DNA of 64,000 bases from Pomphorhynchus laevis (lineage: Eukaryota > Acanthocephala > Palaeacanthocephala > Echinorhynchida > Pomphorhynchidae), in NCBI GenBank assembly GCA_012934845.2, contig WNNJ02002291.1, positions 26,127 through 90,126 on the forward strand. Reading direction: 5' to 3'. The notes under the pieces are model-generated. The model saw nothing but the letters and a program-made list of their open reading frames with translations, was not told the origin of the DNA and made no database searches. Below, piece after piece: positions 11,049-19,807 of the stretch. A program made the translations under genes and the position numbers. Position 1 is the stretch's first letter. Each line of letters opens with the position of its first letter.

Positions 11049-11610
11049 AACTGTATCGTTTGTTTTTACAGAAAGGCAGCAGAGGAAAATTTCTGCAGAT
11101 TATTAAAGGACCGAAACACGAAAGGTAGGCGTAGGCTCACTGCTGATGAGGTCCACCTACGCTGATTGTAGTGTACAGTGCTGCATCTAGGATTAAAGAA
11201 TTCACACGAGGATAATTGATGAAGCCGACCAAATGATGATACTCGCTCGTGTATGCAATTGTTCATTCTATTTACCTGGCAGATTCCGGTTTCCTGTCAA
11301 AGAAAATTCAAAAGACAGATTGTCGGTTGTTTACGTCAACTGTAGTGCTATTTCCGTCTTTTTGTTTCAAAAGACGAATACAACGTACAGTTTGCACAAG
11401 TGGAAATATTTTCCTTACAAACTGTATCGTTTGTTTTTACAGAAAGGTAGCAGATGACAATTTCAGCAGATAATTAAAGGACCGAAACACGAAAGGTAGG
11501 CGTAGGCTCACTACTGATGAGGTCCACCTACGCTGATTGTAGTGTACAATGCTGCATCTAGGATTAAAGAATTCACACAAGGATAATTGATGAAGCCGAC
11601 CAAATGATGA
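11049..11610. repeat. Two direct copies of a roughly 195-bp repeat
   Basis: Sequence 11049-11240 recurs at 11414-11608 with few differences. Both contain TGTATCGTTTGTTTTTACAG, GGACCGAAACACGAAAGG and GAAGCCGACCAAATGATGA. The 170-bp spacer is single copy. No coding capacity is credible. It may be the terminal repeat of an unidentified retroelement just 3' of HUS1. Confidence 0.65.
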
Positions 11611-11799
11611 ATCTTTTATATTGATTATAAACAAATTAAAGCATTAGTTTGTTTCTACTCCTGTGGCGTTCATCAAGGTTATCTGCTCCTTCATATATTT
11701 ACAGTGGCGTTCTTCAAAATTCTTTGCCCGAACAATTCGTTTGTATATTAACCATTATAAGTATAAAGTTTTATGGGTTATCCCTTGTTTCCTCTCTGT

Positions 11800-12145
11800 A
11801 TCTATAACCCATAGGTATTTATAAATTCGACCGTTTTTCTTATCGTTAATCATCCCACTTTCTTGGGAGTTTACTTTGACAACTGTCTTTCAATCTATTC
11901 GTTCCCGACAAAACCTGATCTTGCAATATCCTATTTTGGGACCTCCGCCGTGTCAGAAACTCGCTTGATTTCAACTCCATTCACATTATTATCTCCAGTC
12001 TATTGTTTCTTAAGATCGAATATTGCCTCTGTTTTTTTCATTTTCTTCTAAATCATATCTTCTCCTCCATCATCTCATGAATTCTGACGTGTTTATTCTT
12101 TTTTGTCTCCGCCGTTTTGATCACATCTCCTCTTCCCACTCTAAA
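11800..12145 (+). mobile_element. Degenerate L2-like LINE fragment
   Basis: LGVYFDNCLSIYSF matches LGFHFDNRLSLKPF of the L2-like copies, and further along FCLRRFDHISS matches FRLRRFDHTS. Frames change repeatedly. It is an old relic of the RT C-terminal region. Confidence 0.5.
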
Positions 12146-12179
12146 CTCAACTGAGTAATTATGAAAATCCCCATAATGC

Positions 12180-12472
12180 AAAATTATACATCAACAAAAT
12201 ATTATTCAATATTAAATTTACAATATATAAATCAACAAAGTATTATTAAAAACAATTTTAAAAATTAAACAAATTTTTATGGATGAATAATAAACAAAAT
12301 ATACTTTGTATTAAATAAGGTGCATTAAATAAAAAATTTCATCAGAGGAAATACGTCATTAGCGCGTATATGGTTTTTCTGATATGTTGGGCTGATGAAT
12401 ATGGGATAAAATTTGATAACATAGCAGTTCCTCCTGGTGACATATAATCCTTATTCCGATACATCGTTTATT
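12180..12472 (-). repeat. MITE-like dispersed repeat, copy M2 (inverted)
   Basis: In reverse complement it reads GATGTATCGGAATAAGGATT, AGGAGGAACTGCTATG and GACGTATTTCCTCTGATGAA, the same order as M1. Its left boundary in sense (12472) abuts the truncated 5' end of LINE B1. Confidence 0.6.
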
Positions 12473-14683
12473 AAAAAGGGTGATAGATCTTCAGTAGACA
12501 ATTACAGGCCAGTAAGTATTACTTGCTTATGTTGTAGAATGTTAGAGCGAATTATACATGGTTATATGGTCAAGTTTTATAGAATAACGTAATAGCTTTT
12601 GAGCAACATGGTTTCCGTAAGAGTTATTCGACAGTTACCAATCTGACTCGCAGCCCATCTTGATTGGTCAGCTAATAAAGCCGTATCCATTGCTACTGAC
12701 ATCATATTCTTCGATTTCTTTAATACATTCGACAGAGTAGACCATAGATTCCTCCTAAATAAACGGGAGAAAAGTAGCATTCTATTTTTGCTTGATAGAT
12801 GGATTGAATCGTTTTTAAGTAATCGTAGTTATTGTGTGCATGTAGATAATTTTAACTTTTCTTCGCGGCCATGTAATATAGGAGTGCCTCAAGGTTCAGT
12901 ATTGGGTCCATTGTTATTTAGTGTCTACATCAACGATCTCCCGGAATTTATTGATTCTCGGATGCTTTTATATGCAGACGATTTGAAAATCTGGCGGGCA
13001 ATTCTTTTACCCAATGATATAGTTAAACTGCAACGGGATATCAATGAAGTCGAAAATTGGGCTCTGCTCAATAGGTTAATTGAAAATATATCAAAATGCA
13101 AAAATTTACGTGTTTGTGGCGGAAATACTCAATCTTTAGCTAATTATAGTTCCTTAGCCTTTCTCTGAATCCTGATAAATCCAAAATTATGTGGATACTA
13201 CCTCAACGCTTCGGCTTCGAACTCCCTCCGTGTCATTAAATTCTACAATTATTTCTATCGTTGATAATCTCGTTTTCCTAGGCTTCCATTTTGACAACCG
13301 ACTTTCACTTAAACCTTTCGTTAGAGATAAAATACGCTCATCTACCTTGATACTCCGCAACTTCCGTCAAGTTCGTAGATTGATCGATTTCCCTTCTTGT
13401 ATGACTCTAATATCTTCTCTCCTTTTTTCTAGACTCGATTATTGTCTTAGTCTATTTTCCAACTCACCTAAATCCACTCTTCTTCCCCTACAACGCATCG
13501 TCAACGCAGCCGTCCGAATTCTCCTCCGTCTTCGTCGTTTTGATCATACATCCTACCATCTTGCTTCTCTCGATTTGCCTACAATTTATTGTCGTGTTCA
13601 AATTCGTCTTCTTATCGTTGCTTTTCGCCTTGTAACTTTTCATACCCCTTCATTTCTCAACCTTCCTTTTCTTGATAATTCTCGTCCTGTTTACTGTTCC
13701 TTGCGTTCCTGTAATTCCCTTCTTTTACATGTCCCAAACTACTCTACCTCCTTTGGACTCCGCTCCTTCATTGTGGCTGCTTCTCTATCGTGGAACCATC
13801 TGGCCATTCATATACGCCAATCAACTTCCTTGCCGTACTTCAAACGACAAATCCGATCCCATTTAAACAATTTATCTACTTGACTTTTTCATTTTTGTTT
13901 GTGGACTTGTAAGCGTACAGCTTGTACGCATTTGCCACATTAAATAAATTTGTATTATTATAGCTTTTAAAGCAGCGATATAGAACGGGTGAAAAAAATA
14001 TAAGGACTTGGGAGTGTGGATAAACTGTGATTTGAGTACCGTCACACAAACTGAACATCCTTGTTCAAATGCGTACGGGATAATCGGTCAACTTCGACGC
14101 ACTTTCATTGCACTCAATCAATTTGCCTTACGTCTGCTAATCTTTGCTCATGTGTTAAGCCGTCTTATAAATGCTGCGCTGTGTGTGTATCCCCAAAATT
14201 AAAAAGAACATATTAGTTCATAGAGGGTACTTCATAGAGCTACCAAGCTATCTTTGCAACTGAAATTTTTGTCGTACCCTGATCGATTAAAAGCACTTAG
14301 ACTTGAGACTGTCACGTGGACCCGCCGGTACATCGATATGAGTATGGTCTGGCAAATCCTTAATGATTTGGATCATCCACTTTGAGATTGTCTTCATTTG
14401 CGCTCATCCAATATCCTCCGAGGACATGGTTTAACCCTGCGACGTGAAAGGATAAGAAAATCACGAGCTGTCCAATTTGATCGGCGAGTTGTATCTCTGT
14501 GGAATAGGCTTGGAGAGTCAACAGTGTGCATTAGCAATATCAACGAATTCAAAAAGAAATTACGGATGGATGATGCCATGGGGAAAGCTGCTTTTCCGTA
14601 TTTGTGATACTTTTATTATTTTTTTTTCTGCTGTGAACCAGCCAATTAAGCCATGCTTTTATGTGCTGTTGAAACATTAATAA
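12473..14683 (+). mobile_element. CR1-like LINE, copy B1 (interrupted by L2-like C2)
   Basis: A 5'-truncated CR1-like ORF2 starting in the RT (FKKG-R-S-S-VDNYRP). It has LDRWIESFLSNRSYCVHVDN, IGVPQGSVLGPLLF, LLYADDLKIWRAI and NISKCKNLRVCGG. At about 13147 it is broken by C2 and resumes at about 13951 with DLGVWINCDLSTVT, RRTFIALNQFALR and, from 14398, LRGHGLTLRRERIRKSR. The tail is taataat at about 14670-14683. It is almost identical to copy B2 (20500-21932) and shares stop codons with it (TGA near 14263 and at 14383-14385). It is inactive. Confidence 0.8.
13148..13945 (+). mobile_element. L2-like LINE, copy C2, nested in B1
   Basis: A 5'-truncated 3' third of the C subfamily. It encodes LSLNPDKSKIMW, VFLGFHFDNRLSLKPFVRDK, LDYCLSLFSNSPKS and FGLRSFIVAASLSWNHL, with one frameshift near 13200. 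Its end carries the hairpin GCGTAC-agctt-GTACGC (13913-13929) and ATTTGCCACATTAAATAAAT. Comparison with intact copy B2 shows insertion in ..gctaattatag/ctttc.., with attatag on both sides as a 7-bp target duplication. Confidence 0.85.
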
Positions 14684-17175
14684 TACAAATTTATTTAATG
14701 TGGCAAATGCGTACAAGCTGTACGCTTACAAGTCCACAAACAAAAATGAAAAAGTCAAGCAGATAAATTGTTAAAATGGGATCGGATTTGTCGTTTGAAG
14801 CACTGCAGGGAAGTTGATTGGCGTATATGAATGGGCAGATGATTCCACGATAGAGGAGCAGCCACCAGGAAGGAGCGGAGTCCAAAGGAGGTAGAGTAGT
14901 TTGGGACATGTAAAAGAAGGGAATTACAGGAACGCAAGGAACAGTAAACAGGACGAGAATTATCAAGAAAAGGAAGGTTGAGAAATGAAGGGGTATAAAC
15001 AGTTACAAGGCGGAAAGCAACGATAAGAAGACGAATTTGAACACGACAATAAATTGTAGGCAAATCGAGAGAAGCAAGATGGTAGGATGTATGATCAAAA
15101 CGACGAACACGGATGAGAATTCGGACGATTGCGTTGACGATGCGTTGTAGGGGAAGAAGAGTGGATTTAGGTGAGTTGGAAAATAGACTAAGACAATAAT
15201 CGAGTCTAGAAAAAAGGAGAGATGATATAAGAGTCATACAAGAAGGGAAATCGATCAATCTACGAACTTGACGGAGGTTGCGGAGTATCAAGGTAGATGA
15301 GCGTACTTTATCTCTAATGAAAGGTTTAAGTGAAAGTCGGTTGTCAAAATGGAAGCCTAGGAAAACGAGATTATCAACGATAGGAAAAATTGTGGAATTT
15401 AATGATACGGAGGGAGGTTCGAAGCCGAGGCGTCGAGGTAGGATCCACATAATTTTGGATTTATCAGGATTCAGAGAAAGGCGAAGGGAAGAAAGATGAT
15501 TGGAAATTGAGACAAGACAGTCCGAAGCGGAAACACTAAGATCGTGAATACGATAAACAAGTGCATGAGCATAGATGAGAATGTCATCAGCATATTGCAT
15601 AACATGGAAGTTAAATTTATGAGAAATCGAAGACAAATCACCAAGAAGAAGAGAGAAAAGCATAGGGCCTAATACGGAGCCTTGTGGAACACCGGACGGA
15701 ATGGACGAAGGATGGGAGAGAGAAGAGTTAGAATAGACGCGAAATGTACGGTTTGATAGATATGAAGAAAACCATGATACAGTGGGTAAAGAGAAGCCAT
15801 AATCATGACGAAGGCGATGGAGAAGAATCGAGTGATCGACGATTTCAAAAGCAGACAATAGATCTAGAGAAACTATGACACTACATAATTTATGATCGCG
15901 CGATATGAGTAAGTCGTTATAAACTTTAAGACAGGCAATTTCAATAGGGTGATTAGAGCGAAAAGCGGCATGGAAGGGAGGAAATAAGTTGGAGGAAAAG
16001 AGATATGTATTAACTTGCTTGAGAACGAGACGCTCAAGGAGTTTAGAGAGGGTTGAAAGAAGTGAGATTGGACGGTACGAAGATGGTAGTGAGGAGTCGA
16101 GAGATTGCTTTTTGATGAGAGGACGAACAATGGCGCATTTCCAGATGGAAGGAAATGTACGGCTACGGATGGACGAGTTGAACAATGTGGTTAGGAAGGG
16201 TGAGATAGAGGAGCAGATATTTTTAAGCAAGTGAGTGGGAATTGGGTCAGAAGGAGAGGTTTTATTAGGTAATGACAGCAGAACCGAAGAAACTTCATCA
16301 GACGAAACGGGAAGAAGGTGGAATAGTTCTGGGAGGGAAGTATTTAAAGAGAAGAGTGGGTACAAGGGGGCTACGGGTAGTAGGTAAAGTAAATTAGAAG
16401 CTTAGTTTGTAGATAAGAAGAAAATTCATCAGGATTTATATTACAAGAAGTAGATGATCGTGAAAGAATTGAGTTTAAGATTTTCCAATGAGATTTAGAG
16501 TTGGACGATGACTCGAGTTGATTTCACCAAAAGATAGTACGTTTAGTACGTATAAGAATAAGATGTGAATGGCGTAGAGAAAAGTAGGAATCACGAAGAT
16601 TTGGAGGGAGTGAGTTTGGTGGAACGTTTAAGAAAGCGATTATACACACGAAAAGAGTGACGGAGTCGACGCTTAGAAAGACTACAGTCAGAATCGAACC
16701 AGGGAGCATGGCGCAAGCGCTGAGAGCGTCGGAGTCGACTAGGCAGAAGTTTATTGATGATAGACATAAGTTCAGAATCAAACAGAATGCAGAGATCATC
16801 GGGAGAGATAGTTAAGAGGAAGTGAAAAGAGTGAAGAATTGGGTAAGGCTGTGCAGAGAATAGGGATATCGAGAAGTTTCCAGGGTCGACTTGGTGTGGA
16901 TAATGGTGGAGGCGGAGAAGGAGGATGGGGACGAGTAAGAGTAAGAGTGACAAGGAAATGATCGGACAAACCGGGATCAGTAATTGACAAGGAAGTATAG
17001 TGATTGAAGCAGTTAGGGACAGCAATGATGTCGAGAGCACCGCCGAGAATATGAGTTGGGCTTGTTGAAAGTAATTTATAGTTAAAATCAGAAAAAAGAT
17101 TAGTTAAAGTGGTAGAGTCAGAGTCAGCCGGGCGATCAAGACGAATGTTAAAGTCACCCAGAACAAAAGAAGGAT
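14684..17175 (-). mobile_element. L2-like LINE, copy C1 (5'-truncated)
   Basis: The best preserved member of subfamily C. From 17175 on the minus strand the endonuclease C-terminal half is visible (FVLGDFNIRLDRP, THILGGALDIIAVP, DPGLSDHFLVTL), then a linker in several frames, then the long RT frame at 14755-16365. The 3' terminus at 14690-14730 has the hairpin GCGTAC-aagct-GTACGC and TGCCACATTAAATAAATTTG. Its 3' end abuts the 3' end of B1, tail to tail. Confidence 0.85.
14755..16365 (-). CDS. L2-like LINE reverse transcriptase, uninterrupted 536-codon frame
   Basis: The RT and C-terminal half of LINE ORF2, which copies element RNA at nicked target DNA. Motifs by residue: LSLPNKTSPSDPIPTHLLK (about 30-50), SSYRPISLLSTLSKLLER (90-110), AAFRSNHPIEIACLKVYND (130-150), VSLDLLSAFEIVDHSILL (160-180), SGVPQGSVLGPMLF (225-240) and the catalytic MQYADDILIYAHA (255-270). 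It continues to the usual LINE end (FGLRSFLVAAPLSWNHLPI). The frame has no stop, but upstream ORF2 is broken and truncated, so the protein would lack most of the endonuclease. Where sister copies read SAFD it has SAFE: the RT motif-A aspartate after Phe is replaced by glutamate, although the first motif-A aspartate (SLDL) remains. The displayed methionine is arbitrary. Confidence 0.75.
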   Translation of the reverse strand: MYPLFSLNTSLPELFHLLPVSSDEVSSVLLSLPNKTSPSDPIPTHLLKNICSSISPFLTTLFNSSIRSRTFPSIWKCAIVRPLIKKQSLDSSLPSSYRPISLLSTLSKLLERLVLKQVNTYLFSSNLFPPFHAAFRSNHPIEIACLKVYNDLLISRDHKLCSVIVSLDLLSAFEIVDHSILLHRLRHDYGFSLPTVSWFSSYLSNRTFRVYSNSSLSHPSSIPSGVPQGSVLGPMLFSLLLGDLSSISHKFNFHVMQYADDILIYAHALVYRIHDLSVSASDCLVSISNHLSSLRLSLNPDKSKIMWILPRRLGFEPPSVSLNSTIFPIVDNLVFLGFHFDNRLSLKPFIRDKVRSSTLILRNLRQVRRLIDFPSCMTLISSLLFSRLDYCLSLFSNSPKSTLLPLQRIVNAIVRILIRVRRFDHTSYHLASLDLPTIYCRVQIRLLIVAFRLVTVYTPSFLNLPFLDNSRPVYCSLRSCNSLLLHVPNYSTSFGLRSFLVAAPLSWNHLPIHIRQSTSLQCFKRQIRSHFNNLSA

Positions 17176-17750
17176 TAATATTAATTTATTAATATTAATT
17201 TTTGAATATTTTATCGGATACACTATGATGTCCTCCTTATTACGCTGGAACAGTACGGCATTAGGGGAATTCTCCTAAATTGTATTAACTCCTTCCTTAG
17301 AGATCGGAAGATTAGAGTATTGGCTAATAAACATATGTCAAAGACAAGAGCTCCTGGACGCGGTGTTCCTCAGGGATCGGTACTCAGTCCACTGCTCTTC
17401 ATTATTTACATCAACGAGCTTACTACAGCTATTTCGAGTCCATGTAGTTTAAATGCCGACGACTTGAAAATTTGGCTACCAATAATCGATAACCGAGATC
17501 AAATGATACTCCAGAGACATTGATAATATTAAGGTCTGGTGTAATCAACAGAGACTGGTATTAAACCCCGATAAGTCAAAGCATATGCGCATCGTTCATC
17601 AACACATCAATTCGTCATATACTATTGACGGAAGAGAAATTGAAACAGTTCTCCAATTTTAAGACCTTGGAGTGATCGTAAATCGAAGCTTATCGACCAT
17701 CCCACATACCAGTCACACAGTTGCTAAATGCCGTCGAATTTTAGGAGTCA
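17176..17750 (+). mobile_element. CR1-like LINE, copy J (RT core fragment)
   Basis: After an AT-rich palindromic junction (ttaatattaatttattaa near 17178), the plus strand encodes LEQYGIRGILLNCINSFL, RGVPQGSVLSPLLFIIYINE, NADDLKIWLPI (catalytic YADD changed to NADD) and DKSKHMRIVHQ, with DLGVIVNRSLST after a stop. It ends at about 17750, where the B2 element begins. Both ends are truncated and it is inactive. Confidence 0.7.
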
Positions 17751-18436
17751 TAGCATATTTTATTGTAATGTTCTGAGCTTGTTACAGAAAGTCGATGAGC
17801 TAAAGTTTAGGATCGAGTCTGTTAATCCAATTATAGTTGGTATTACAGAATCTTGGCTTAATTGTGATGTATCCGATGCTGAGGTATCCATCCCAGGCTA
17901 TTCTTTGTTCCGTAGTGATCGGATAGGGGTAGGGGTGGTGTTCTAGCTCTCTTTATGATATACGAAGATTAGGTGCGTGTTTTGAGTAAGTCCTCTATTG
18001 ATAGAGTTGAGAGTTTTGTGGTGTCAGGTGAAGATCGATAACAGCTCACCCGTCATACTGGGTCTTGTGTATCATGCTCCTATAGCAATATCTATGAAAC
18101 TCATTTAAGAGATAGAGTTGTATACGCTAGGAGATTGTGATACTGTGATAATCAGGGATCTGAATATGCCAGATGTTGAATGGACTTCGAATACGGTTCT
18201 TTCTACTTGTGATAGCGAATCTTGTGACATTATGGAGTGTTTTACTTATTGTGGTCTTGCTCAATATGTTGATGTACATACTCGCTTTTCGAGTTGTAGT
18301 TCTTCCCTTCTTGATCTTTGCCTATCGACAAACAGTCAATTAATCAGTAGTATCCAATATGATTCTCCTGTTGGTTTGTCTGATCACTGTTTAATTAAAG
18401 TTTTGCTAATTATACAAATGAGAGTGTTTCACCATG

Positions 18437-19807
18437 GCTAACTAATTTTCTCCAGAAGATTGTTGACGCAAAAGAGGTGCCAGAAGACTGGAGTCGAAGC
18501 ATAACTATCCCAATCTGGAAGCAGAAAGGAAGCCCAGCAGATTGTGAAAACTACCGCCCAATTCGTCTTCTCAGTCACACCATGAAAATCTTCGAGAGAG
18601 TGCTCGACAAGAGAATCCGTGACTCCGTCAAACTAAGTGTCAACCAGGCAGGCTTTGTGCGCAACTGTGGAGCCATCGATGCAATACACTCAGCCAGACT
18701 ACTCCTTGAAAAGCACAGAGAGAAGAAGCAGCCCCTCCATGTAGCTTTTCTGGACCTTGAGAAAGCGTTCGACAGAGTACCTCATAAGCTTATATGGTAC
18801 GCTTTGAGACGCAGAAAAGTACCGGAGGAATTGATCGAATGGGTGAAGATGTTGTACAAAGGAACGACGAGCAATGTGCTAACAGCAGCGGGAAAATCAA
18901 GAGAATTTCCAATCTCAGTCGGTGTGCACCAAGGATCTGCACTCTCCCCATTACTATTCATCATAGTTATGGACGTGATTACGAAAGACCTTCTAAGACA
19001 AGCACCATGGACCATCCTGTATGCCGACGATGTTATGCTGGTATCTAAAGACAAACATGACCTCGAGCAACAAGTTCAGCAATGGCACGATCGCCTGGCA
19101 CAGTTTGGGTTGAAACTGAACACAGCCAAAACAGAGTACATGACGACGAACCAGAACGAAGATGTAAGCATATCAGTTAATGGCGTGCTTCTGCCAAAGA
19201 CAACTGCGTTCAAATATCTGGGATCAGTCATCTCCAGCACAGGAGGAGTGGCAAAAGACGTCACCACTCGCATCAACGCAAGCTGGACAAAATGGAGAGC
19301 AGCCACTGGAGTTTTGTGCGACAAACGCATGCCAGACAAACTCAAATCGAAGTTCTACAGAAGCGTAATACGGCCTGTAGCAATGTACGGTGCTGAGTGC
19401 TGGGCAATGACAGCAGAAGCAGAACGTAAGCTTGGATGCATGGAAACCAAAATGCTAAGGTGGATCGCAGGAAAGACTCGCCTAGATCATGTCCGTAACG
19501 AAGACATCCGCAAGCGATTTGGCGTAGCACCCATAGCAGACAAACTGAGAGAATCAAGGCTGCGATGGTATGGACATGTAATGAGGGCAGACGTGAACAC
19601 ATTAGCGCAGGCACCATTTCAAATCGAGGTCGACGGAAAGAGACCAATAGGAAGACCACAGAAAAGATGGATGGATACCCTTCTTAAGGACATGAAAATG
19701 GTCGGACTCACGCCCAAAGACGCAGCAAAGAAGGCATTTTGGCGTCAACGATCGTGGCAAGCGGACCCCGTCATACGGGATAAACGCTAAGAAGAAGAAG
19801 AAGAAGA
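18437..19807 (+). mobile_element. RTE-clade LINE inserted in B2 (young, 5'-truncated)
   Basis: The boundaries are given by a perfect 16-bp target duplication, agagtgtttcaccatg, at 18421-18436 and 19808-19823. The element starts inside the RT (NFLQKIVDAKEVPEDW) and ends in an (aag)n tail after the stop at 19788-19790. Its composition is more GC-rich than the host sequence, and the frame inside is unbroken. Confidence 0.92.
18477..19790 (+). CDS. RTE LINE reverse transcriptase (N-terminally truncated)
   Basis: An open frame of 437 codons. RT motifs are WSRSITIPIWKQKGSPADC, NYRPIRLLSH, AGFVRNCGAIDAI, VAFLDLEKAFDRVPH (about 90-105), ISVGVHQGSALSPLLF (142-157) and catalytic LYADDVMLVSKD (178-190). 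The C-terminal region has FKYLGSVISSTGG, MYGAECWAMT, LRESRLRWYGHVMRA and KRPIGRPQKRWMDTLL, ending DPVIRDKR. The WYGHVMR and GRPQKRW blocks are diagnostic of RTE/BovB elements, and the overall wording is closest to nematode RTEs I remember. The first methionine is only the first ATG after the truncation, because the frame is open from about 18440. The endonuclease half is missing. Confidence 0.85.
   Translation: MPEDWSRSITIPIWKQKGSPADCENYRPIRLLSHTMKIFERVLDKRIRDSVKLSVNQAGFVRNCGAIDAIHSARLLLEKHREKKQPLHVAFLDLEKAFDRVPHKLIWYALRRRKVPEELIEWVKMLYKGTTSNVLTAAGKSREFPISVGVHQGSALSPLLFIIVMDVITKDLLRQAPWTILYADDVMLVSKDKHDLEQQVQQWHDRLAQFGLKLNTAKTEYMTTNQNEDVSISVNGVLLPKTTAFKYLGSVISSTGGVAKDVTTRINASWTKWRAATGVLCDKRMPDKLKSKFYRSVIRPVAMYGAECWAMTAEAERKLGCMETKMLRWIAGKTRLDHVRNEDIRKRFGVAPIADKLRESRLRWYGHVMRADVNTLAQAPFQIEVDGKRPIGRPQKRWMDTLLKDMKMVGLTPKDAAKKAFWRQRSWQADPVIRDKR

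Noticed and set aside
15278-15499. Arg/Glu-rich plus-strand frames within LINE C1, and similar ones at 25371-26455, 35506-36361, 39468-39719 and 41756-42007
   Set aside because: They are antisense shadows of pyrimidine-rich LINE coding strands.
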